From Ferruginibacter sp. HRS2-29 (GTDB lineage: Bacteria > Bacteroidota > Bacteroidia > Chitinophagales > Chitinophagaceae), in assembly GCF_024343615.1 (NCBI RefSeq), contig NZ_RJUB01000162.1, forward strand, positions 124,001 to 188,000: a DNA stretch of 64,000 nt, written 5' to 3'. The notes under the pieces are model-generated. The model was not told the DNA's origin and ran no database searches. It was given only the letters and a program-made list of their open reading frames with translations. The translations under genes and the position numbers were made by a program. How positions within the stretch are numbered: the stretch's first letter is position 1; each line of letters begins with the position of its first letter. Positions 34,658-42,690 of the stretch are shown piece after piece.

Positions 34658-36598
34658 TTATTGAAAGACGGCAACTAACCCATCGTTGCCTTTTACAGTG
34701 ATGCTGATTTTTCCATTGGCAGGCACCGCTATTTTATTTGTTTTAAACGATACTTCATTTTTTTCTCCGCTACCGGTGGTGATGAACGTTGCCTGTTTGT
34801 TTTTCAAAAAAGATAGATCGAGTGAAAGTTGCTTTTCAACATCTTCGCCATTTAATGCGGCTACATACCATCTGCTGCCGGTTCTTCTTGCCACTATGTA
34901 CAACTTGCCGGGAACCGCTTCTATCAACTTTGTATCATCCCAATTGTCGGGAAGGGTTTTTAAAAAATCTTTCACATACCCGGGAACTTTCAGCATTCCT
35001 TCCGGTGTTTCGGCAAAATGCTGGATGCCTGAAATAAATGCCACGGAGGTAGCCAGCTCAAATGCGGAAGTGGTGGTTTTTTTTATCCGCGGAATTTTAT
35101 ACAAACACATCGGCGTAAAATCCATCGGGTCGAATGCATTGCGTACCATTGCCACCATGATGGCGTGCTGGGGATAAAGATCTGCATCACGCTGATTGAA
35201 GGTGATCATCTCGTATCCCTGCACCGCTTCCACCGTCATCAGGTTTGGGTAGGTTCTCTGCAGTCCCCTGGGCAAAGTGGCCCCGTGAAAATTGACGAGC
35301 AGTTTATAAGTGGCGGCATCTTCCAGGATATCCTGGTAATAACTGATCATCGATTGGCCGTCACCTGCAAAAAAATCGACCTTGATGCCTTTGATGCCCA
35401 TCTGTTGCAATTTTGAAAATTCCGATACACGGCTTTCATGGGTAAGCAATTTATCCTTCGGAGTCATTTTTACGGTGTTCCAGCTGCCGGCCGAATTATA
35501 CCATAGGAGGATACCAACATTTTTTTTCTTGGCATGATCCGCTAACAGTTTGATAGAATCGTAGCCTATCCGTTTGTCCCATTCCGCATCGATGAGGCAG
35601 TATTTCCATTTCATATCTGCAGCGTAATCGATAAATTTCTTTTGAGCGCTGTAAACAGTGGAATCGTCTTTTTGCAAAACCCAGCTCCAGGAAGCTTTCC
35701 CGGGTTGTATGAAAGATGCATCCATTTTTTTTGCCGGGAACGCAAGGTCAGTGCCGAGGGTAGATTCCATGATGGTTTTCATACTGCCGATAGCGATGAT
35801 CCTCCATGGGGTTGTCCACGGCAATGCCGATTCGGGATTTAAGACCGGGTTGCCATTGGTGAATACTTCCGGTGCCTGCGGAAAATTGATCTTGTATTCA
35901 TTATCCGGGGAGTTTTGCCGGAGCGACGTGCCGCAATACGTTCTTCCCAAAGCAGCTTCTGTGATCAATATCCACGCATCGTTGTATTTAAAAAGGGCAG
36001 GGTAGACCCATCCATTTGGTCCCGGCGATGGAGTGCCGGTGGGAATATCAATTTTGTAATGCGCTTCGTAAGAAGGATTGGTGTGTTCAAAACCAGTCTG
36101 CGCCTCCGTTTTCGGCTGCAGCCACGCCCTCGTACCTTCGTTGAAATGAAAGCTGGTGGCTTCTGCAGTGATCTTTTTTATGTCCGTTGATCTTTCCGGG
36201 AATTGGTATTGAAACGCGACGCCGTCATCAGAAACGCGAAACACAATATTCATTTTTTTTCCGGAGGGTGTGCTTGTTTCAAATATCCGCTGGGTGGCTA
36301 TATAACGGATGTTTTTCTTTTTTGCATTCAGCATCGTGTAACTATCTTTCACAATAACCGGCGCAGAAACTTTTACTAATTTTAAGTTTGCCGAAAAGTC
36401 TTCATCTGCTCTTATCACACCCAGTTTTGATTCCTGTAAAACAGGTACGCCTTTATAAGAGACTGCGTAGACCGCTTTTGCAACATCGCAGGTAACTATA
36501 ATAGTCTTGTCTGGACTGCTGATGATATTGACGGGCAGCTGCGCAAAAGATATCCTGGCGAAGCAGCACATTATAAACAGGAATTGTAATCGTTTCAT
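34658..36598 (-). CDS. GH97 glycosidase, retaining type (alpha-galactosidase or beta-L-arabinopyranosidase)
   Basis: 646 residues with a signal peptide ending ISFAQ. The GH97 N-terminal sandwich spans about 25-280, the barrel about 285-560 and the C-terminal sandwich the rest. Asp408 in GIKVDFFAGDG occupies the nucleophile position of retaining GH97 enzymes and Glu457 in LMTVEAVQGYE the acid/base position; inverting SusB-type enzymes lack that Asp. Retaining members act on alpha-galactosides and some on beta-L-arabinopyranosides. Both sugars occur on complex arabinoxylans, so removal of terminal side-chain caps is the inferred role. A paralog lies at 45314. Confidence 0.93.
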   Translation of the reverse strand: MKRLQFLFIMCCFARISFAQLPVNIISSPDKTIIVTCDVAKAVYAVSYKGVPVLQESKLGVIRADEDFSANLKLVKVSAPVIVKDSYTMLNAKKKNIRYIATQRIFETSTPSGKKMNIVFRVSDDGVAFQYQFPERSTDIKKITAEATSFHFNEGTRAWLQPKTEAQTGFEHTNPSYEAHYKIDIPTGTPSPGPNGWVYPALFKYNDAWILITEAALGRTYCGTSLRQNSPDNEYKINFPQAPEVFTNGNPVLNPESALPWTTPWRIIAIGSMKTIMESTLGTDLAFPAKKMDASFIQPGKASWSWVLQKDDSTVYSAQKKFIDYAADMKWKYCLIDAEWDKRIGYDSIKLLADHAKKKNVGILLWYNSAGSWNTVKMTPKDKLLTHESRVSEFSKLQQMGIKGIKVDFFAGDGQSMISYYQDILEDAATYKLLVNFHGATLPRGLQRTYPNLMTVEAVQGYEMITFNQRDADLYPQHAIMVAMVRNAFDPMDFTPMCLYKIPRIKKTTTSAFELATSVAFISGIQHFAETPEGMLKVPGYVKDFLKTLPDNWDDTKLIEAVPGKLYIVARRTGSRWYVAALNGEDVEKQLSLDLSFLKNKQATFITTGSGEKNEVSFKTNKIAVPANGKISITVKGNDGLVAVFQ

Positions 36599-36615
36599 AA
36601 TCTTAAAATTTATTA

Positions 36616-38181
36616 TTACCTGTCGATCGTGTCGGAGATATGGAAATAATCGAAATCCGCATATCCACCGGTTTCTTTGGTGGCGTAGTTGAACAGGCCA
36701 AAACGGTAACCCATAAAATGTGGTAATGTATAGGCCATTTTTAACTGTGTGCCAATGGGTAGCCAGTTTTTGCCATCGATGCTGTAATAGAAACCGGCCA
36801 CATCTTTCCTGTCGGTAAAGTCACATATAGCTTTAAAATAAACGGTTTCCTGGGTGAGCGGAACAGTAGCTGCTTCTACAGCTGTGCCACCGGAAGCGTT
36901 GATCATCACGATCGTTTTATTATTGCCCGTCATTCGTACGCCAACCAGTCCATAATTTTTTTGTAACAAACAGAGACCCGCAAAATCACCATCTTTTAAT
37001 CCAGATACATCGAGTGAAGTGATGCCGGTGCATACCGGGCCGATGGTGCGCTGCGTGAGCATATTTCTTGCGGATAGGATCGAGGTGTCGATCCTGCCGG
37101 TTTTGAGGCGCAAAAATCCTTTCCGTTCGCTCAGCGACCATAAGGTGTTTTCAGGGTTGTGGTTCCATTGCCAAACGAGTGGTAACGACAGGTCTTTTTT
37201 CCTGCGGGTAAATTCATCGGAGTGTACGATGCCGGGGATGAGGCTTTTGTTGGCGGGCAAATTTAATGTCATCGGCACTTTACCTTCCACACCTAATACC
37301 GGCCAGCCGTTTTCCCATTTCACCGGCACGAGGTACGGCACACGCCCGACAGCGCCGTTGTCCCTGAATAAATACGAATACCAGGTGCCGTCGGGCATAT
37401 CGATCAACCCGCCTTGTGCAACGCCCAGGTCCTGTAAGGCAACTTTGCCTTCCCATGGCCCATTGATGTTGTCTGCCCGGTGGATGAGTACGGTACGCAT
37501 TCCGCCGCGTGGCCACACAATGTTGAACAGGTAATATTTTCCTTTTACTTTAAAGAGCTGCGAGCCCTCCGCTTTGAGCATGATATTTTCACCGGCAGGT
37601 GTATTGGCATTTTCAATCAGCACCCGTTCGGTTCCCGGTTTTATCCCCGATAGATCGTCTTTTAATTCGAATATTGTTAATTTACCGGCACCGGTGATCA
37701 GGTACGTCTTTCCATCATCAAAAAAGATGGTATGGTCGTGGTAAGACGGAGAAAATGTAATCCTTTTCCATGGGCCTTTTTCAATATTTTTTGTTGCGTA
37801 GATAAATGTCTTGTTGGGCGTTTGCGAAAAGGTTGAAACATAGAACATCCCGTTGTGGTAGCGAAGGCAACTGGCCCAGGAACCTCGGCCATACACGTTC
37901 TTACCGTTGTTGAGATTTAGTTCATCGATGTTGGCAAGCGTATCATATGCATAATTAACGAGCTTCCAGTTTACCAGGTCTTCCGATCTCATGATGGGTA
38001 CGCCAGGACTCATGTGCATGGTGGTGCTACTCATGTAATAAGTTTTACCTATGCGGATGATGGACATATCCGGTACATCCGCAAATATGACCGGGTTGGT
38101 GGCCTGTTGTACTTGCGCTGTAATGTTGTTGCCGGCAAGGCAGAGCAATAACAATGTGAGGGCTACATATTTTCTTTTCAT
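36616..38181 (-). CDS. GH43 glycosidase with C-terminal beta-sandwich domain
   Basis: 521 residues; signal peptide ending NNITAQ. The GH43 propeller (about 28-310) has the base Asp in ADVPDMSIIRIGKTYYMSS, an Asp in SYHDHTIFFDDGKTY and the acid Glu in LKAEGSQLFKVKGKYYLF. Residues about 315-520 form the concanavalin-like GH43 C2 domain (FAGLCLLQKNYGLVGV, YYSIDGKNWLPIG, GYRFGLFNYAT). Enzymes with this layout are mostly beta-xylosidases and arabinofuranosidases that act on oligosaccharides. It is second in the minus-strand operon starting at 39897. Exact activity is not predictable. Confidence 0.93.
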   Translation of the reverse strand: MKRKYVALTLLLLCLAGNNITAQVQQATNPVIFADVPDMSIIRIGKTYYMSSTTMHMSPGVPIMRSEDLVNWKLVNYAYDTLANIDELNLNNGKNVYGRGSWASCLRYHNGMFYVSTFSQTPNKTFIYATKNIEKGPWKRITFSPSYHDHTIFFDDGKTYLITGAGKLTIFELKDDLSGIKPGTERVLIENANTPAGENIMLKAEGSQLFKVKGKYYLFNIVWPRGGMRTVLIHRADNINGPWEGKVALQDLGVAQGGLIDMPDGTWYSYLFRDNGAVGRVPYLVPVKWENGWPVLGVEGKVPMTLNLPANKSLIPGIVHSDEFTRRKKDLSLPLVWQWNHNPENTLWSLSERKGFLRLKTGRIDTSILSARNMLTQRTIGPVCTGITSLDVSGLKDGDFAGLCLLQKNYGLVGVRMTGNNKTIVMINASGGTAVEAATVPLTQETVYFKAICDFTDRKDVAGFYYSIDGKNWLPIGTQLKMAYTLPHFMGYRFGLFNYATKETGGYADFDYFHISDTIDR

Positions 38182-38214
38182 ATTTTTTGCATTCGGCTTT
38201 AATAAATGATCGGG

Positions 38215-39897
38215 TTACCGGTACACAGGGTCGTTGCCGGTGTAGGTTAAAAATTTAAAAGAAGCAATATTCGAAGATGGCAGGCCTGATGATGTAGCAT
38301 ACATGCCATAGATACATCCTACAAAACCACCGGCGGTTTTGGTGCTTACAAATTTTGCATCCACTTTATCTTTCAACAGGATCCAGTCTTTTCCATTCGG
38401 GGAGTAATAAAAACTATAGGTGCTTCCTTCGGCATTTATTTTTAAATAAAGTTTTGAAGATGTTGTTGCCAACGGAATTTCGGTGATCCTCTCCATTTCT
38501 TTTTGTTTGGGCTTGCCTTTAAAGAGTTGCATTACTTCTTTACCATTTGAAACTGATCTCGCCATAAAATAAAAATGGGACTCACTTTGGAAAACAGCCA
38601 GTCCTGCTTTTTCATTTTCGGCCGTTGGTTTGAAAGTGATCTTTGTTTCGATGCTGTTGTATAAATGCTGCTGACGCTTGCCTACAAAAGAAGGGCTACC
38701 CATATCCATCACTGTTTCCGGCTTTAATTTTAAAGTAAGCCCGGCTTTTTTCGACAGGCTGAATGCAGTGCTGTCGGGCTTGCGCATAAAGATCAAAGAC
38801 GGGTCAAGTTCTTTTTTAAAGGTTAATTTGTAAGAGAAATTGCCCGATTGAGGAAGTGTGCTTTTTTGTTTTACTTCTTTAATATTTACGGGGTAGCTAT
38901 ATTGTACCTCTTTGCTGTTGGGATTGATCACCGGCCATTCGTCTTTCCATTCTACCGGTGCTATAAATGTTTCCCTGCCGGTATTGTAATAATCGCCTTC
39001 ATACGGCCTTACGGCCAAAAATATGGCGTAGGTTTTTCCGTCCGGCCCATCTACAAATTGTGCATGGCCGGTAGAAGTAATGGGATTCTTTCTGTCTTCC
39101 GGGAGATCTCTTTGTGTGAGTATAGGATTTTTTTCATAGGGAATATATGGCCCCATTACAGACCTGCTGCGGAACACCACTTCGGAGTGATTGACAGAAG
39201 TTCCACCTTCCGCAGCATATAAATAATACCAACTGTTTCTTTTCATGATGTGTGGGCCTTCGATCCATACGGGTTGTTTGGAGATGTCCACGCCACCATT
39301 TACCAGTTGTTTTTCTTCACCGGTCACTTTTAACGATACCGGGTCAAATTCATACGACCTGATCGTGCGGTGCCCGGAATACAAAGGTTTGTTATCCGGA
39401 GCATCGCTGTTGTAAACGATGTATGCTTTGCCATTGTCATCAAAAAACAAAGAAGGGTCGATGCCCCTTACCTGCGGAATGCGAACGGGATCGCTCCAAG
39501 GGCCGGCAGGCTCTTTTGCTGTTACCACAAAATTTCCTTCATGATCGATATCGGTGCAGGTAACATAATAGGTTCCGTTGTAATAACTGATCGCGGGCGC
39601 AAACAAACCTCTGGTCATGCGTTCGCCCATGAAATCCAGCTGCGAAGTGCGGTCTATCACATTGCCGATCTGCTTCCAGTTCTTCAGATCTTTACTGTGG
39701 AAAACCGGTATGCCCGGGAAGTAGGAGAAAGTGGAATTGACCAGGTAATAATCCTTTTCCACCTGTACAATACTAGGGTCGGGATAAAAACCCATGAGGA
39801 TCGGGTTTACAAGGGTAGTGGTTTGCGCAAAGGGCTTTATTGCCGAAAGGAGCAAACAAAATAATATGGAAGTGGTAAGTTTTGCTGATATATTCAT
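38215..39897 (-). CDS. GH43 beta-xylosidase-like enzyme with C2 domain, first gene of operon
   Basis: 560 residues; signal peptide ending KPFAQ. The start of the propeller, NPILMGFYPDPSIVQVEKDYYLVNSTFSYFPG-like, is characteristic of GH43 xylan beta-xylosidases. The Asp of GIDPSLFFDDNG and the acid Glu of IEGPHIMKRNSWYYLYAAEGG complete the active site. The C-terminal 220 residues are a C2 beta-sandwich (AGLAVFQSESHFYFMA, FYYSPNGKDWILL). It is the first gene after a 365-bp gap with the best LacI-type operator of the window, so it heads a seven-gene operon running to 28907. Confidence 0.94.
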   Translation of the reverse strand: MNISAKLTTSILFCLLLSAIKPFAQTTTLVNPILMGFYPDPSIVQVEKDYYLVNSTFSYFPGIPVFHSKDLKNWKQIGNVIDRTSQLDFMGERMTRGLFAPAISYYNGTYYVTCTDIDHEGNFVVTAKEPAGPWSDPVRIPQVRGIDPSLFFDDNGKAYIVYNSDAPDNKPLYSGHRTIRSYEFDPVSLKVTGEEKQLVNGGVDISKQPVWIEGPHIMKRNSWYYLYAAEGGTSVNHSEVVFRSRSVMGPYIPYEKNPILTQRDLPEDRKNPITSTGHAQFVDGPDGKTYAIFLAVRPYEGDYYNTGRETFIAPVEWKDEWPVINPNSKEVQYSYPVNIKEVKQKSTLPQSGNFSYKLTFKKELDPSLIFMRKPDSTAFSLSKKAGLTLKLKPETVMDMGSPSFVGKRQQHLYNSIETKITFKPTAENEKAGLAVFQSESHFYFMARSVSNGKEVMQLFKGKPKQKEMERITEIPLATTSSKLYLKINAEGSTYSFYYSPNGKDWILLKDKVDAKFVSTKTAGGFVGCIYGMYATSSGLPSSNIASFKFLTYTGNDPVYR

Positions 39898-40001
39898 GTG
39901 GCTTAATTTTTTATTTTTTAATGGATCCTTCCTTTATCATCAGCCATTACATGCTTCAGCATGCTGTTGTAACTGAGGATGTATCGAAAGAACGGATAAA
40001 T

Positions 40002-40033
40002 CAAATTGCAATCGGTTGCAATAAAAAGGCAAA
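40002..40033 (-). promoter_or_regulatory. Candidate promoter of the GH43-GH10 operon, overlapped by the operator
   Basis: Read on the minus strand, TTTG (40033-40030) and GCAATTTG (40009-40002) are separated by 20 bases. The second box keeps the AnTTTG-like half of the Bacteroidota TAnnTTTG consensus but its first two bases differ. The operator palindrome sits between and over the boxes, which would let a bound repressor block RNA polymerase. Spacing is the same as in the candidate xylB promoter. Confidence 0.35.
40005..40022. promoter_or_regulatory. Best LacI-type operator, upstream of the GH43-GH97-GH51-GH10 operon
   Basis: ATTGCAATCGGTTGCAAT has perfect seven-base inverted arms (ATTGCAA and TTGCAAT) around TCGG. 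The 12-base core GCAATCGGTTGC is identical to the site at the lacI start (19870-19881), and the ten-base core CAATCGGTTG is also found at 20083-20092. It lies 108 bp upstream of the first gene of the operon. It is very probably bound by the LacI-family protein encoded at 18824. Confidence 0.75.
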
Positions 40034-40213
40034 AAAAAATGTTCTTTAATGAAAGCGATTATCGGGTGCCGCGGCCTATGACGTCGTTCAGGCGTACCGA
40101 TAAGTTTGCAATAGACTGTGTTTCTTCTTTATGAAAATAGTATCATGAAAAACAGGTCGCAGGCAATCACTTTTGAACGCAATAAATATATGTATTTTCT
40201 CCGGTTTAACTCC

Positions 40214-40250
40214 CGGGTTTGTCCGTTTTTTTCACAAGCTGACAAACCCG
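40214..40250 (-). terminator. Hairpin after the GH127 gene, possible end of the long hydrolase operon
   Basis: CGGGTTTGTC (40214-40223) and GACAAACCCG (40241-40250) are exact ten-base inverted arms with a 17-base loop, beginning 13 bp past the GH127 stop. No T-run follows on the minus strand, so it is not a standard intrinsic terminator. It may instead mark or protect the 3' end of the transcript. Confidence 0.4.
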
Positions 40251-40262
40251 CGATTGTCCTTT

Positions 40263-42656
40263 TTATTTTATCAGCCTGATATAATAGACAGCACCGGCCG
40301 TGTTACCTGCCACTGCCTGAAATTTCACCCTTACTTTTTCTTTTCCTTTGATCATTGAATCCGGGATCGCATACGTCACATTCTGAAATTTCGACTGGTT
40401 CCATTTATTGCTGTTGTCTTCTGTAACCAGTTTCTGGTCATCTATGTAAATATCAAATTTTCGTCCGCCCCATTCCGCTCCCCAATAACGAACAAAAAGC
40501 GATAAGCCGGTTTCGTTATTTGTAGAAAGCTGGTAGCTGAAGTAACCGTCTTCACCGTGTGCATCCCGCCAGAATTCGTCATTTTGATTGCCTTTGTTGG
40601 AACGTTGCTGCTGCATGAAATGGTCGGCTTCGGGCTGTTGCTCGCCGGGCGCCACAAAATCAATGGTCCGTTTCTCGAGCTCCAGTTTTTGTTTTTCGAT
40701 GATGGCGATCGAATCCAGGTAAGATCGGTAACCTGTATTGCTCAGGGCCATCCAATACATCATATATCTTGCATCATGTATCTTGTAAAAAGGTTCAAAT
40801 ACCACTTTGATGGGGTTGATGAGCTGTACTGTCGGGGCGGTAAAATGGAGGGGTTGCCCGGCAACCGGTTCTAATTTTGCAGTAAGCGAAGTGATGTTGT
40901 CTTCGATGATGATCGGCGCTTTGTCTACGGGCAATTTTTTTCCACCGGCGATGTGCGACCATCTGCCATCATCGGCCACCAGTCCTTTCAGGTCTTCCGT
41001 ACCCGTTTTTGCAGCCAATAATACCGGGCCGTGCATTACGGCTACATAGTTGGGCACATTGGGCATGTGTTCGATCGTGTTGTGCATAGGTAGCGAAACG
41101 ATGACCACATCGCCTTTTTTCCACCGGCGTTTCAGCGGCACGTAAGAAGACGGGTGATTGGAGATATTCACCGCTTTGCCATTTATGCTGATCTTTAATG
41201 CAGCATCGCTCACCCATGACGGATAGCGGATCATCATGGTGAAATCTGCAGCGCCGTCCGTAATGGTTATTTTCGACTGTTCTTCATTGGGAAAAACCGT
41301 TTGCTGCCTGATCTTTATTTTTTTATTTTTCCAGTTTAATTCGGAAGCCATAAATAGATTTACATACAGGTCATTCTTTTGATGCGTATAAATAAACTGG
41401 CCATACTTACCGTGATTTTCCATGCCGCTTCCAACGCAGCACCACATGCCTTCATTGGGCGATGAATATACCCTGTAATGACGTGGCCTGGCGGGCGTGA
41501 AATATACATAGCTACCGGTTTCCGGGTGCTGGGTAGATAAAATATGATTGTACAATGTTCTTTCATAATAATCTGCATACTTTGCCAAAGGATTCATGCG
41601 GAACAGGTCTTCTGTCAACTTCAGCATATTGTAGGAGTTACAGGATTCAGGGCCTTCCACATCGTTTATAAAGTCCGTGGATGCGGTAGCGCTGGGAAAG
41701 AACTCCCTTCTGCTGTTGCCGCCAAAAGCCAGGCTGCGGTTTTCGGTTACAGTTGCCCAGAAAAAGTTACCCGCTGTTTTGTAGGCTGCATCGTTGGTGA
41801 GTTCGCCGATGCGTTCAAATCCTACCACTTTTGGCACCTGCGTATTGGCATGTCTATTATCCAGGTTATCTTTTTTGGCCGCCATGGCATCCAACAATAT
41901 TTTATGCGAAAATCTTTTGGCTGCAACGAGGTATTTTTCGTTGCGGGTCATCTCATAAGCATCGGCAAATGTCTCGTTCATACCGCCTTGCTCGACATCC
42001 AGTACGGTCTGCATTTGTGCATCTGTAAGTGCCGCGGTAACGGCTATTCCCCAATCGCAGAATTTTAAGAACATGATTTTTGCTTTTGTATTTCCGGTAT
42101 ATAACCAAACATCCCTCAAACCGGCATACATTTTATGAATGTTGTAAAAGGGTACCCATGCACTCCGAAAGGCCGCAAAATCTCCCTGTTGAAAACCATT
42201 CCATACATTTTTACTGTTCGGCACGGCGCCCACATATCCTTTTCCCCATCCGGGATTATTTTTTTCGTTGGCATCCTGGCAGGCGCTTAATTCCGACAAC
42301 ATGTAATCCATTCTTTTTTTGCATTCAGCATTTCCGGTAGCCGCATAATTCATAGCAAGTGCCGACAGGTAGTGCCCGCCCACATGCCCGTCGAGGCCAT
42401 CCCAGTTTTTAAATGATCTTGCTTTCTCCGGTAATCCCGCTTCTTTCCGGTAACCAGCCAGTAAACGGTCCACATCATATTCCAATAACACTTTGATGTT
42501 GAGGTCACGGGCATGTTGAAACGGGCCTTCCAGTAATCTTACATCACTCAAGGGAAACTCATTGGCGTACAATTTATCCTGTGCGTTGGCATGATCACTA
42601 ATGAGGGTCATGCCTATGATCAGGCACGCAACTGAATTAATTTTTTTTAATAGCAT
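40263..42656 (-). CDS. GH127 beta-L-arabinofuranosidase (DUF1680 family)
   Basis: 797 residues; signal peptide ending DHANAQ. The alpha/alpha barrel carries the zinc-thiolate site of GH127: Glu337 and Cys339 in GPESCNSYNML, and Cys406-Cys407 in GMWCCVGSGMENHGKYG. This matches Glu338, Cys340, Cys417 and Cys418 of Bifidobacterium HypBA1, where Cys417 is the nucleophile. A C-terminal extension of about 150 residues (from about 640) forms an added beta-sandwich, common in Bacteroidota members. It cleaves beta-L-arabinofuranosides, which occur in plant glycoproteins and some pectic side chains, or related sugars. It is the last of twelve genes transcribed leftwards from beyond the window. Confidence 0.93.
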   Translation of the reverse strand: MLLKKINSVACLIIGMTLISDHANAQDKLYANEFPLSDVRLLEGPFQHARDLNIKVLLEYDVDRLLAGYRKEAGLPEKARSFKNWDGLDGHVGGHYLSALAMNYAATGNAECKKRMDYMLSELSACQDANEKNNPGWGKGYVGAVPNSKNVWNGFQQGDFAAFRSAWVPFYNIHKMYAGLRDVWLYTGNTKAKIMFLKFCDWGIAVTAALTDAQMQTVLDVEQGGMNETFADAYEMTRNEKYLVAAKRFSHKILLDAMAAKKDNLDNRHANTQVPKVVGFERIGELTNDAAYKTAGNFFWATVTENRSLAFGGNSRREFFPSATASTDFINDVEGPESCNSYNMLKLTEDLFRMNPLAKYADYYERTLYNHILSTQHPETGSYVYFTPARPRHYRVYSSPNEGMWCCVGSGMENHGKYGQFIYTHQKNDLYVNLFMASELNWKNKKIKIRQQTVFPNEEQSKITITDGAADFTMMIRYPSWVSDAALKISINGKAVNISNHPSSYVPLKRRWKKGDVVIVSLPMHNTIEHMPNVPNYVAVMHGPVLLAAKTGTEDLKGLVADDGRWSHIAGGKKLPVDKAPIIIEDNITSLTAKLEPVAGQPLHFTAPTVQLINPIKVVFEPFYKIHDARYMMYWMALSNTGYRSYLDSIAIIEKQKLELEKRTIDFVAPGEQQPEADHFMQQQRSNKGNQNDEFWRDAHGEDGYFSYQLSTNNETGLSLFVRYWGAEWGGRKFDIYIDDQKLVTEDNSNKWNQSKFQNVTYAIPDSMIKGKEKVRVKFQAVAGNTAGAVYYIRLIK

Positions 42657-42690
42657 ATCATTTTTTTATCCGGCGTTATTTCAAACCACC

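Larger units (their letters stand above)
39898..40262. other. 365-bp control region between two hydrolase operons
   Basis: No ORF is supported. On the left side lie the LacI-type operator (40005-40022) and overlapping promoter-like boxes serving the operon that starts at 39897. On the right, a hairpin (40214-40250) follows the end of the GH127 gene. The middle (about 40040-40200) shows no recognisable element. A short palindrome, CAGCATGCTG, is at 39957-39966. Confidence 0.7.
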
